Origin: CAYFVU01 sp964594775
GTDB taxonomy: Bacteria > Spirochaetota > Spirochaetia > DSM-16054 > Sediminispirochaetaceae
Assembly: GCA_964594775.1 (NCBI GenBank)
Contig: CAZQNO010000034.1
Coordinates: 1 to 27,482, forward strand
Direction: 5' to 3'
DNA: 27,482 nt
Below the pieces are notes generated by a model that worked only from the letters and a program-made list of their open reading frames with translations, made no database searches and was not told where the DNA came from. The position numbers were made by a program, and so were the translations under genes. This document shows positions 1 through 8,393 of the stretch, one piece after another. The number at the start of each line of letters is the position of its first letter. Position 1 is the first letter of the stretch.

Positions 1-139
1 TAGGCGCTTTCGGCGAGTGGAAGGGACGGCTAGCAGGATTGGGACCAGTAAATACTCTTTTAACTTCAAAACCATCGGGAATCTTGTAGGTTCCCAAACC
101 GATGAGGGGGGAGGCATCAAATGCGAGAAAATCATAAAT

Positions 140-168
140 TTGACCGCTGCGCTCACATATACTACAAT
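140..168 (+). promoter_or_regulatory. Sigma-70-type promoter of the formate dehydrogenase operon
   Basis: A TTGACC box (140-145) and a TACAAT box (163-168) are separated by 17 bases, close to the sigma-70 consensus. The expected start of transcription is near 174-176. That leaves a leader of only about 10 bases before the ATG at 186, which still holds a GAGG ribosome-binding core (176-179). Bases 1-139 hold no gene I can support: a plus-strand reading frame open from the window edge stops at 87-89 and may be the tail of an upstream gene. Confidence 0.55.
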
Positions 169-185
169 ACACATGAGGTTCGTTA

Positions 186-629
186 ATGCAGAAGAGCCAA
201 ATACCTTCCGAAATGCTTCTCTCCCTTCTTATCGATCTGCAAAATCAAAATCCGAAAAATTATCTGAGCCGCGATGACATGGAAGGCGCCGCCCGTCAAT
301 GCGGGGTAACGAAGGCCCGGGTGTATGGACTCGTCGGTTATTATTCGATGCTGAGTGCTCGGCCTCGGGGAAGGCACGTAATCCGTGTATGTAAATCACC
401 CATCTGTCGGCTGTTCGGCAGCTCGGACATTATCGATCATTTGAAAGATATCCTTGGTATAGAGGTGGGTGAGACCACACATGACGGTATCTTTACCTTG
501 GAGTACAGCGAATGTCTTGGACGCTGCAATCAGAGTCCGACACTGATGGTGGACGACCGTTTCTACGGACGTCTCGACGAAGTGAAACTGCGCAATGTCA
601 TAGATCATTTTTCCGGAGGCGAAGAATGA
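186..629 (+). CDS. NuoE-like [2Fe-2S] subunit of NAD-dependent formate dehydrogenase
   Basis: 147 residues, related to the 24-kDa NuoE/HoxE/HndA family of thioredoxin-fold ferredoxins. An N-terminal helical domain is followed by the [2Fe-2S] cysteines C69-x4-C74 and C110-x3-C114, the spacing typical of the family. The protein would pass electrons to or from the flavin subunit encoded next, in the cytoplasm. The stop codon overlaps the next start (ATGA at 626-629), so translation is coupled. The ATG at 186 was chosen because GAGG lies just upstream and the N-terminus matches the usual family length. NuoE-like proteins also serve hydrogenases and complex I; the operon context with a formate dehydrogenase catalytic subunit decides the call. 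Confidence 0.88.
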   Translation: MQKSQIPSEMLLSLLIDLQNQNPKNYLSRDDMEGAARQCGVTKARVYGLVGYYSMLSARPRGRHVIRVCKSPICRLFGSSDIIDHLKDILGIEVGETTHDGIFTLEYSECLGRCNQSPTLMVDDRFYGRLDEVKLRNVIDHFSGGEE

Positions 630-1909
630 GCGGGTCCGGCGGTAATAGTACAAGGGGAAAAACGCCCGCTCCTCTGATCTCTCTTAAAAATGCGGGGAAG
701 ATAGATCCGTCTAACATCGCCGAGTACGTCTCCGTCGGCGGTTTCGAGGGCTTGAAGAAGGCCCTGGGAATGAAGTCTGAGGAGGTCTTCCGTGAGGTGA
801 TGGATTCGGGCCTTCAGGGCAGGGGCGGGGCCGGCTTCCCGACGGGAGTGAAGGAAAAACTCACCGGAGAGGCCCTCTGCGGCGCCTGCGGCCCTAAGTA
901 CCTCGTCTGCAATGCCGACGAAGGGGAACCGGGGACCTACAAAGACCGGGCGATCATGGAACACGATCCCCACCTCCTCATCGAGGGAATGCTCATTTCG
1001 GCATATGCGATAGGTGCGGAAAAGAGCTATATCTACATAAGAGGGGAATACCGCGAATCGATACGGCGACTGCGAAAAGCCGTTGATAACTGCCGCCGCC
1101 TCGGCTATCTGGGAGAGCGTATCCTCGATTCCTCCTTTTCTCATGATACGGAAATACGCTTGGGGGCAGGTTCCTATCTCTGCGGAGAGGAGCTCACGCT
1201 GCTGGAATCTCTCGAGGGCAAGCGCGGCTATCCCAGGATAAAGCCGCCGTATCCCGCCGAGCACGGACTCTTCGGTGCGCCGACCCTGATAAACAACGTG
1301 GAGACCTTCGCCCAGGTCCCCTTTGTGGTCATTCACGGTTCGCAGGAGTATCGGATCTACGGCACAGAAGATTCCCCCGGCACGAAGATCTTTTCGGTAA
1401 GCGGCGATGTTGAACGGCCGGGCTACTTCGAGGAGGAGATGGGCATCAGCCTTTCGGAGCTCATTGAAGGCTGCGGAGGAATGCGGAATGGGTCGGTATT
1501 TCAGGCGGCCCTCTTGGGAGGCGCGGCGGGTACCTTTGTCGATACATCATTCCTCGATGTTCCTCTAGAATTTGCCGGTTTGAAGGAGAGGGGAGCGACC
1601 CTCGGCTCGGGAGCCGTAATAGTACTCTCTAAGGAGAGATCCTTAGCGTCCGTACTTCGATCCGTCTTAGAATTCTTTCGTCATGAATCCTGCGGCAAGT
1701 GCATCCCCTGCCGGATAGGGACCGAACAACTCCTTCGTCTGATGGGGGAACTGGAGGATGCGGGGGAGAGCGGCCGCCGATTCGAGAAACTGAAAGAGAT
1801 GGAGAGAGAGGCCGTCTATATGGACGCAGCATCTCTCTGTCCCCTTGGGAAATCACCGATACTCCCCATTCGCAGCCTGGTGAACTTTTTCGGAGAGCAT
1901 GGGATATGA
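626..1909 (+). CDS. NuoF-like NADH-binding flavoprotein subunit of formate dehydrogenase
   Basis: 427 residues from the ATG at 626. An in-frame ATG at 512 lies deep inside the upstream gene and was rejected; GGAGGC at 614-619 supports 626. Visible are the glycine-rich FMN/NAD segment GRGGAGFPTG (65-74), the YLCGEE motif near 184-189 and the [4Fe-4S] cysteines ESCGKCIPC (C356, C359, C362) with C405 in LCPLG. The length matches the NuoF core: it lacks the N-terminal thioredoxin-like and C-terminal ferredoxin extensions of HydB/HndC-type proteins. Its role is hydride exchange with NAD(H) and electron transfer between the NuoE-like and catalytic subunits. It overlaps the next gene by four bases (ATGA at 1906-1909). 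Confidence 0.9.
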   Translation: MSGSGGNSTRGKTPAPLISLKNAGKIDPSNIAEYVSVGGFEGLKKALGMKSEEVFREVMDSGLQGRGGAGFPTGVKEKLTGEALCGACGPKYLVCNADEGEPGTYKDRAIMEHDPHLLIEGMLISAYAIGAEKSYIYIRGEYRESIRRLRKAVDNCRRLGYLGERILDSSFSHDTEIRLGAGSYLCGEELTLLESLEGKRGYPRIKPPYPAEHGLFGAPTLINNVETFAQVPFVVIHGSQEYRIYGTEDSPGTKIFSVSGDVERPGYFEEEMGISLSELIEGCGGMRNGSVFQAALLGGAAGTFVDTSFLDVPLEFAGLKERGATLGSGAVIVLSKERSLASVLRSVLEFFRHESCGKCIPCRIGTEQLLRLMGELEDAGESGRRFEKLKEMEREAVYMDAASLCPLGKSPILPIRSLVNFFGEHGI

Positions 1910-4668
1910 GGGATATGAGCAAAGCGGATACCGTTAAAATCATCATAGACGGCAAGACCGTCGAGGCCGAGCGGGGAGCCAATCTTCTTCAGACAGCCCT
2001 GGACAGGGGCATCGACATACCACATCTCTGCTATCATCGAAAACTTTCGCCCAGCGGAGCATGCCGGCTCTGCCTAGTAAAGATCGAGGGGGCGAAGGGT
2101 CTGATTACCTCCTGCACTTCTGCGGTGGAGGAGGGCATGAGGATAGTCGCCTTCGACGATGAACTCGAGGAGATCCGACGCCATACCCTCGAGTACCTGC
2201 TTGCCGAGCAGAATGAGGAGTATGACGGCACCTACAGGGATGAATTGAGAGAGCTGGTCTATCGGTATGAGCTGCAGGACCCGGATTCCCGACGCTATCC
2301 GAAAATATCTACCGGCAGGGAAGACGCCCGGCACATTGACGCCTCCTCAATCGTCCTCAGTTACGACGGTACAAAATGCATCCGCTGTTTTCGCTGCATA
2401 AAGGCCTGCGGAGAGGTGCAGGGAAAGCATGTGCTCTCCTTCTCCGAACGGGGACTCGATTCCTACATCATCGCCGGTTTCGGAAAGTGGAGCGAGTCGG
2501 AGTGTGACGGCTGTGGAGAATGCGTCCAGCTCTGTCCCACCGGCGCCCTCGTCGAAAAGCCGCAGAGAAAAGAGATCCGCCTCGATTCCATAGATAAGCG
2601 GGTCCTTACTACCTGTCCCTACTGCGGAGTCGGCTGCCAAATCGAGCTTTTCGTGCAGGACGGGAAGATCATTCGCGTCGAAGGAGTGGAGGGGGTCAGC
2701 CCGAACGACGGAAGACTCTGTGTGAAGGGCCGCTTCGGCTGCGACTTTGTGCACAGTCCCGACCGTTTGACCAAGCCTCTGATAAAAAACGGGGAGGGCC
2801 GCTTCGAAGAGGCAGAGTGGGACGAGGCCCTCGATCTCATCGCCGGGAAATTCTCGGAGATACGGAAAACCTACGGCCCCGACGCCCTGGCCGGCTATTC
2901 CTCGGCGAAATGCAGCAATGAAGACACGTATCTTTTTCAAAAATTTATACGCATAGCCTTCGGGACGAACAATATCGACTACTGCACGAGACTCTGCCAC
3001 TCCTCCACCGTCACCGCCATGATGAAGAGTTTGGGAGGCGGGGCCGGAACCAATTCGATCGAAGATTTTGCCGAGACCGACTGCCTCTTCGTGACGGGAA
3101 ACAACATGATCGAAACCCACCCGGTGACCGCCACCTTTGTTAAGCAGGGAAAGGCGAGGGGAATGGGGCTCATCGTCTGCGATCCCCGCTGGACGCCGTT
3201 GGCCGATTATGCAGATATCTGGCTGCAGCAGCGTACCGGAACGGACGTGGCACTTCTCAACGGCATCATGAAGGTCATCATAGATGAAGAACTCTACGAT
3301 AAGAGCTTTATAGAGGAGAAGGTGGAGGGCGGTATGGAATCCTTCAGAACCCTCGCCGAACTCGTCAAGGATTACGGCCTGCCTCTCGTGGAGGAGCTAA
3401 GCGGGGTTCCCGGAGAAAAGGTTCAGGCAGCCGCCCGGATGTATGCAGGGGCAGACAGAGCGATGATTGCCACCGGCATGGGCATGAGCCAGCAGACCGC
3501 CGGAACGGACAACGTGTTTTCTCTTCTCAACATGATGCTTATCTGCGGTCACATCGGAAAGCCTCAGGCGGGAATAGATCCGCCGAGGGGGCAGAACAAC
3601 GTTCAAGGCGTTACCGATGTAGGATGCTCGCCGCTTGTGTATCCCGGCTACATACCGGTGGGTGACGAGGAGAACCGCCGGCGGATCGCCGCACTGTGGA
3701 AGGTCCCCTACGAGAGTCTTCCCGACGAAAAGGGACTCACGACGGTGGAAATCGCACAGGCTGCCTATGAGGGAAAGATCAAGGGCATGTATATCATGGG
3801 TGAGAATCCCATGCTCACCGACCCGGATCTCACCCACACGGGAAAAGCATTCGAAAATCTCGATTTCTTGGTGGTGCAGGATATCTTCCCCACAGAAACG
3901 ACTCCCTATGCCGATGTAATACTGCCGGCGGCGAGTTTTGCCGAGAAGGACGGTTCGGCGGTAAACAGCGACCGGCGCACGATCAGGGTGAGGAAGGCGG
4001 TGGAGTCTCCCGGAGAGGCCCGGGAGGATTGGAAGATTATTCTGGCCGTCGCCGAGCGGATGGGCTATGATCTCGGCTCCTATGAGGGACCGTCTCAGAT
4101 CTTCGACGAGATCGCCCAGGCGGCACCGATCTTCGCGGGTATTTCCTACGACCGCATAGAGGTGGAGGGGATCCAGTGGCCCTGCCCGAGTCCCGAGCAT
4201 CCCGGAACAGCCACCCTATTTACCGAAGGTTTCAACACAGCAAGCGGGAAGGCGCGAATCGTGCCGGTAGACTATCGGGAAGAGACAGAGCAGCCGACTG
4301 CAGAGTATCCCTTTATTCTCAATACGGGGAGAATGCTCTACCAATATCACACCTCGACAATGTCCAGGAGAAACGAAACACTGGTCGGTTTTGCACCGGA
4401 GTCCTACGCCCTCATTCATCCTGAGGATGCAAAGAGCTGCAACATCGAAGACGGTGATCCGATACGGGTCTTCAATATTCGCGGAGAGTTCGGAACAAAG
4501 GCGAAATACCACGAAGGGGTGCGGCGGGGAGAGTTATTCGTTCCCTTCCACTTCCGCGAGTCGCCGGTGAACATGCTGACCCGGGCCGATGAACTTGACC
4601 CGCAGTCGAAGATCGCCGCTTTTAAGCTTTCGGCATGCCGGGTCGAGAAAAAAGAGAAGTGCCTATAA
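1906..4668 (+). CDS. Formate dehydrogenase catalytic (alpha) subunit, molybdopterin/FeS, Cys type
   Basis: About 920 residues. Order of domains: an N-terminal plant-type [2Fe-2S] ferredoxin domain (C42, C53, C56, C70), a NuoG-like Cys-rich segment, two ferredoxin-type [4Fe-4S] motifs (CIRCFRC and CDGCGEC), the molybdopterin-oxidoreductase [4Fe-4S] motif CPYCGVGC, the bis-MGD catalytic domain and a C-terminal dinucleotide-binding domain. The active-site segment reads CTRLCHSS with Cys364 encoded by TGC at 2995-2997, where many formate dehydrogenases have selenocysteine, followed by the conserved His. It would oxidise formate to CO2, or the reverse, in the cytoplasm with the NuoEF-like subunits. 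ATG 1906 is preferred over ATG 1915 because GGAGA (1892-1896) is better spaced and it gives the ATGA overlap. No maturation genes are present in the window. Confidence 0.92.
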   Translation: MRDMSKADTVKIIIDGKTVEAERGANLLQTALDRGIDIPHLCYHRKLSPSGACRLCLVKIEGAKGLITSCTSAVEEGMRIVAFDDELEEIRRHTLEYLLAEQNEEYDGTYRDELRELVYRYELQDPDSRRYPKISTGREDARHIDASSIVLSYDGTKCIRCFRCIKACGEVQGKHVLSFSERGLDSYIIAGFGKWSESECDGCGECVQLCPTGALVEKPQRKEIRLDSIDKRVLTTCPYCGVGCQIELFVQDGKIIRVEGVEGVSPNDGRLCVKGRFGCDFVHSPDRLTKPLIKNGEGRFEEAEWDEALDLIAGKFSEIRKTYGPDALAGYSSAKCSNEDTYLFQKFIRIAFGTNNIDYCTRLCHSSTVTAMMKSLGGGAGTNSIEDFAETDCLFVTGNNMIETHPVTATFVKQGKARGMGLIVCDPRWTPLADYADIWLQQRTGTDVALLNGIMKVIIDEELYDKSFIEEKVEGGMESFRTLAELVKDYGLPLVEELSGVPGEKVQAAARMYAGADRAMIATGMGMSQQTAGTDNVFSLLNMMLICGHIGKPQAGIDPPRGQNNVQGVTDVGCSPLVYPGYIPVGDEENRRRIAALWKVPYESLPDEKGLTTVEIAQAAYEGKIKGMYIMGENPMLTDPDLTHTGKAFENLDFLVVQDIFPTETTPYADVILPAASFAEKDGSAVNSDRRTIRVRKAVESPGEAREDWKIILAVAERMGYDLGSYEGPSQIFDEIAQAAPIFAGISYDRIEVEGIQWPCPSPEHPGTATLFTEGFNTASGKARIVPVDYREETEQPTAEYPFILNTGRMLYQYHTSTMSRRNETLVGFAPESYALIHPEDAKSCNIEDGDPIRVFNIRGEFGTKAKYHEGVRRGELFVPFHFRESPVNMLTRADELDPQSKIAAFKLSACRVEKKEKCL

Positions 4669-6357
4669 TTCCTTTGGACTATCCGCAGGCAGACGTACAC
4701 CCCTCCGAAGAAGTTCTTCGAATTGTTTCTCTTCCAGCGGCTTAGAGAAATAGAAACCCTGCATGTAGGTACAACCCATTTCGATGAGCAGTTCCGCCTG
4801 ACGGGCGTTGTCGATACCCTCGGCCAAGACTTCCCTGCCTCTCGACTTGACCATGCGGATAATGTGGGAGAGGAAGTCTCTGTCCGACTCATCGGTATCG
4901 ATGCTGCGCACAAAGGCCCGGTCTATCTTGAACACTTCTGCAGGAAGCTCCTTTAGGTAACGAAGCGATGAGTGGCCCGTACCGAAATCGTCGATATAGA
5001 ACTTTACCCCCAGCTCATCGAGACTTTGCATGCGTTTGATAGACGCCTTTAAGTCGGCCACGCAGGTGGTCTCGGTTATCTCTATCTTGAGAAAACGAGG
5101 ATCGATGGAGCCATTGTTTTCGAGAGCCGTCCTTACGGTGGACGCGAGTTCCGGCAGGCCGAATTCCCGGGCGGACATATTGTAGGAGAGATAGATACCG
5201 TATTCCTTAGACCACTTTGCCAAGATGCCGCAGACGGAGAAAAGGACCCATTTCCCTATAGCCAGAATGAGTCCTGACTGCTCGGCTATGGGAATGATCT
5301 CCATCGGCGATATTTCTCCCATTTTAGGATGGGTCCAACGAAGGAGGGATTCTCCCCCTACGATGCACGCTTGGCTGTCGACAATGGGCTGGTATTTGAG
5401 GGTAAACTGCCGTTCCTCCACGGCCCTAAATGCCGAGCTCTCGAGTTCGAGTCGTTTGATCGCCTGGCGATGCATCTTTGCATTATAGAGGATGAAGTCC
5501 CTGCCTCTTCGCTTTGCCTCGAGGACCGCGGAGTTGGCGTTTCGCACGATCTCCTCTCGGTTCTTTCCGTCATGGGGATAGATCGCGGCACCGATGGAAC
5601 AAGCAACGACGATATCGTTTCCCTTGAAGGTATAGGGAAAGGTGACGGTGTCGTGAATCTTTTCGGCAACCTTCGCCGCGTCTAGTTTGTCGGCCACGCG
5701 GGAGAGAAGAACGGCGAAACGATTACCTTCGAAACGAAAGATATAGTCGCTGTTTCTCAATTCGGCGTGAATTTTTCTGCCCGTATTTTCCAAGAGAAGA
5801 TCTCCGATCTCCTGGCTGTAGAGTTCCACGATCTTCTCGAGCCCGATGAGCTCTATAAAGAGAAGTACTCTAAGGTCTTCGGCTGGGGATCTATCGGCCC
5901 GCTCGAGTTCCTTATCGAGAATGACCTCGAGGGATCGTCGATTGAAGAGACCGGTAAGGGGATCTCGGTATTCGTAATGGTTGAGCTTGCTTTCCAGTTG
6001 TCCGATCTGTGTAATGTCGTGGGAAAAGACGATGGCATGGCTCGTTTCGGTTCCCTCGTTTTCCCGATAGGGATAGTAGGATACGTGCATGTACTTCATG
6101 AATGAACCGAATTTGAATTGTTCAATGTAGTGGACATGCTCTCCGGCGAAGCAGCGGTCAAGGTAGCCCTTGATTTTTCCTTGAAAGAGTTCCCGTCCCC
6201 ATACATCCTCAACTTTATTTCCGAGAAGATCATCCTTAGATTTTTCGATGACGTCGCAGTAGGTATCGTTTACCAGTTCGTACACGTAGCTGCGGTTTAT
6301 CAGGGTGATAAAGTCGTGAGAGCTGTCGATGATGCTTTGGTAGCGACCTTCACTCAT
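4663..6357 (-). CDS. PAS-GGDEF-EAL protein, probable c-di-GMP phosphodiesterase
   Basis: 564 residues with no predicted membrane segment. A PAS domain (about 1-115) precedes a GGDEF domain (about 125-290) and an EAL domain (about 300-550). The GGDEF signature is degenerate (EGNRF), so cyclase activity is unlikely. The EAL domain keeps its key parts: ESLLRW (the EAL motif as ESL), EITET, DDFGTG, KIDRAF, AEGID and QGFYF. The likely activity is c-di-GMP hydrolysis with PAS input and the GGDEF domain acting as a regulator. It converges on the formate dehydrogenase gene with a 6-base overlap and no terminator between them. No Shine-Dalgarno precedes the ATG; instead a TACAAT box ends 10 bases upstream, with a TTTATT box 17 bases before it. 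Confidence 0.88.
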   Translation of the reverse strand: MSEGRYQSIIDSSHDFITLINRSYVYELVNDTYCDVIEKSKDDLLGNKVEDVWGRELFQGKIKGYLDRCFAGEHVHYIEQFKFGSFMKYMHVSYYPYRENEGTETSHAIVFSHDITQIGQLESKLNHYEYRDPLTGLFNRRSLEVILDKELERADRSPAEDLRVLLFIELIGLEKIVELYSQEIGDLLLENTGRKIHAELRNSDYIFRFEGNRFAVLLSRVADKLDAAKVAEKIHDTVTFPYTFKGNDIVVACSIGAAIYPHDGKNREEIVRNANSAVLEAKRRGRDFILYNAKMHRQAIKRLELESSAFRAVEERQFTLKYQPIVDSQACIVGGESLLRWTHPKMGEISPMEIIPIAEQSGLILAIGKWVLFSVCGILAKWSKEYGIYLSYNMSAREFGLPELASTVRTALENNGSIDPRFLKIEITETTCVADLKASIKRMQSLDELGVKFYIDDFGTGHSSLRYLKELPAEVFKIDRAFVRSIDTDESDRDFLSHIIRMVKSRGREVLAEGIDNARQAELLIEMGCTYMQGFYFSKPLEEKQFEELLRRGVRLPADSPKEL

Positions 6358-6425
6358 AGCTGCCGGTATTGTAATACAGCGGGACCGAAAAATAAAGATG
6401 ACTGAACTATCTTCGGACTATCTTC

Positions 6426-7668
6426 TTAAAGAACGGGAAATCCCTCTGAATCGATGATGATCGAACTTTCCCCCTTTACGGCCCAGAATCTATCGGGGTT
6501 GTAGAGGAAGAGCCAGGGCGCGTCTTCGCTGATGAGGCGAAAGGCTCTTCGGGCAATTTTTCGGCGTTCCGCGCTTTCCGTAACAGCTGAAGCTTGATCT
6601 ATAAGACTGTTGAGTTCCGCACTGTCGTAGCCCTGCCACCACGGACCGGCAAAACGGCTGTCCAGCTTCTCGTGCAGCACCTTGAAGGAAGACTGCGGGC
6701 TCGAGTCGAAACAGAGGAGCCCTCTGATTTCCTTTTCCGCCACTCGCCGTGCGTAGTCTCTGCGGTCTTCGTGCAGAATAACCTCAGTACGGATACCGAT
6801 TTTCTCCAGATCTGCCGCAACGGCTTTGGCCAGCGCCGGGCCCTCCGTTGGAATACTCGTCGGAGCGTGGATTTCCAGCTGAAAACCGTCGGCGTATCCG
6901 GCGTTTTTTAACAGCTTTCGTGCGGCTTCCGTGTCGAATGGGTAGGGGGCTCTGCCGGGATCGGCGGCAAAGTGCCGAGACGAGAGGGGGCCGTTGAGGA
7001 GCCTTCCCCGTCCNNNNNNNNNNNNNNNNNNNNNNNNNNNNNNNNNNNNNNNNNNNNNNNNNNNNNNNNNNNNNNNNNNNNNNNNNNNNNNNNNNNNNNN
7101 NNNNNNNNNNNNNCCGTCCTTCATGCCCAGTAGTGCGGCGGCGGAGAAACAGCGTATCGGAAGATGCATCGGCCGCTTCGAAGGGGCCGCTGCCGCCGCC
7201 GTCTTCGTAGGATTTCCAGCCGACCGGTACCACGGCGATATCGGAAAGCAGCTCGATTATCTGCGCCGCCGCTTGGGGAAAGTGCAGGACGAGGGTGTAA
7301 CAGTCCGGAGTTTCGATCCGAACCCCCTCAAAATAGCTTTGATAGGTGACGGTGAATAGCTGCCCCTCACGGTCGGGGGAGGAAGCGCGTTCGATGCTGT
7401 AGGCCGCATCCTTCGAAGTAACTTCCCTGCCGTCTGGAAAAAGGTGGTCATGAGAAAGGGTAAAGACCCAGCGCTTTCCGTTTTCGTCGTTCCGCCACTT
7501 TTCGGCGATGTGTGGTTTTACCGTACTGCCGTCGAAGGCGACAAGAGTTTCGAAGAGTAAGCGGCGGACAGTCAAAACCGCGTGGGAATCGGTTGCAAGA
7601 TGGGGATCGGCGAGGCTCACAGAGGGGAGCAGCACTTTGAGCCGTGTTGTATTAGCTGATGTTTTCAT
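6426..7668 (-). CDS. Family-5 (oligopeptide/nickel-type) solute-binding protein, no signal peptide, interrupted by assembly gap
   Basis: The N-terminal part (7668-7114, about 185 residues) and C-terminal part (7013-6426, about 195 residues) both match extracellular solute-binding protein family 5 (SBP_bac_5). Recognisable are the segment around FTLSHDHLFPDGREVTSKDA and, in the second part, PYPFDTEAARKLLKNAGY. The two parts lie in different frames across the 100 N, so the true gap is not 100 bases. Compared with the usual 500 residues, roughly 100-130 residues are missing, and the frames fit a gap that is a multiple of three. The protein starts MKTSANTTRLKVLLPS with no lipoprotein or Sec signal, which is unusual for a transport binding protein. 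The start is well supported by GGAGG just upstream. No ABC permease or ATPase gene is nearby, so a cytoplasmic ligand-sensing role is possible but unproven. Confidence 0.7.
7014..7113. other. Assembly gap of 100 N inside the solute-binding protein gene
   Basis: An exact run of 100 N, the conventional scaffold gap of unknown length. Only 6 bases (CCGTCC) match between the two edges, so there is no convincing contig overlap, unlike the second gap. The reading frames on either side differ. Confidence 0.98.
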
Positions 7669-7686
7669 AAAATCCTCCGGTAGTTT

Positions 7687-8391
7687 CTAAAAAAAGATCC
7701 CTGCGCTTCCAAGGAAAAACAGGATTCCGTTGAAGCGGATAAATCCGAAATCGAAGAGCGGTTCAGCAGAGAGCAGACGAACCGAGCTCCAAAGAGAGAG
7801 ATCCGGGAAAAAACCTAATAGAAAAGAGAAAAGATATACCAGTGCGAGAAAAATCCCCGTGCCGATACACCGTCCGATGAAGGAGAAAAGGATGCGTAAT
7901 GAACGCGGTCCCGGTTTCCCGCGCACGGAAAAATGCGAAGAGGTGTTCAGGGCCTTATTGAGGGTCGTCTCTCCCTCGGTGCTGAGGCGGAGAGGATCTT
8001 CAAGGACCCATTTTCGGGAAAATAGTTCCTCCACGGCCTTTTCGATGCGGCTGTACCTGTTTTCATAATTTGTGATACCGAGGGCCTTGAGAGAGGCAAT
8101 CTTTTCGAAATCCATAGCAGCTTTGGCGCGGTTTCGAGGTTCATCTGTGTTTTGAACGCTGCCCTTTGTGATTTCATAGAGAAACCACCGAAGCAGCATC
8201 TCGTGTTTGTGCCGCTCCATACGTACGAAGCCGTACTTCTGTAAATCAAGTTCCTCATCGTCGCTGCGAATATCTCGGCCTGCTCTCGTCCCTCCCGGGA
8301 GGAGGCGCCACTTTTTCGGCTCTTCTATGAGCGCGGCTGCAATGGACCAGGATTGGCCGTATTCATGAGAATGAGATTTTTCTGAGTTCAC
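7687..8391 (-). CDS. Hypothetical protein with two C-terminal membrane helices
   Basis: I do not recognise this family. It has 234 residues. The N-terminal about 160 residues are soluble and charged; residues around 105-150 (ending KWVLEDPLRLSTEGETTL) have the look of a winged-helix fold. Two hydrophobic stretches follow, at about 165-195 and 215-234, the second reaching the C-terminus. The start is a GTG two bases after the stop of the upstream gene, so translation is probably coupled; GGAGAG lies 14 bases upstream, rather far. The next gene (solute-binding protein) begins 18 bases downstream behind GGAGG, so the three minus-strand genes look like one operon. A DNA-binding or signalling role is only an inference from the possible winged helix. 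Confidence 0.6.
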   Translation of the reverse strand: MNSEKSHSHEYGQSWSIAAALIEEPKKWRLLPGGTRAGRDIRSDDEELDLQKYGFVRMERHKHEMLLRWFLYEITKGSVQNTDEPRNRAKAAMDFEKIASLKALGITNYENRYSRIEKAVEELFSRKWVLEDPLRLSTEGETTLNKALNTSSHFSVRGKPGPRSLRILFSFIGRCIGTGIFLALVYLFSFLLGFFPDLSLWSSVRLLSAEPLFDFGFIRFNGILFFLGSAGIFF

Positions 8392-8393
8392 GA

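Noticed and set aside
73..105. Possible hairpin (ATCGG...CCGAT with GGGAA...TTCCC inside) upstream of the formate dehydrogenase operon
   Set aside because: The pairings are mutually exclusive and short, there is no U tract, and it lies upstream of the promoter. I could not match it to a known riboswitch such as the Moco motif.
1..175. Open minus-strand frames reaching the left edge, one of them containing a CSIC motif
   Set aside because: Two overlapping minus-strand frames stay open to the edge. One has protein-like composition but no start with a ribosome-binding site; the other has an ATG at 175-173 but an unlikely sequence. Without the neighbouring sequence neither can be chosen.
512..625. 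N-terminal extension of the NuoF-like gene from ATG 512
   Set aside because: It would overlap the NuoE-like gene by 118 bases and has no family similarity. ATG 626 has a ribosome-binding site and the ATGA overlap.
605..1336. Long minus-strand frame (243 codons) opposite the NuoF-like gene
   Set aside because: It is a shadow of a well-supported gene on the other strand, as are the frames at 2347-3120 and 3397-4200.
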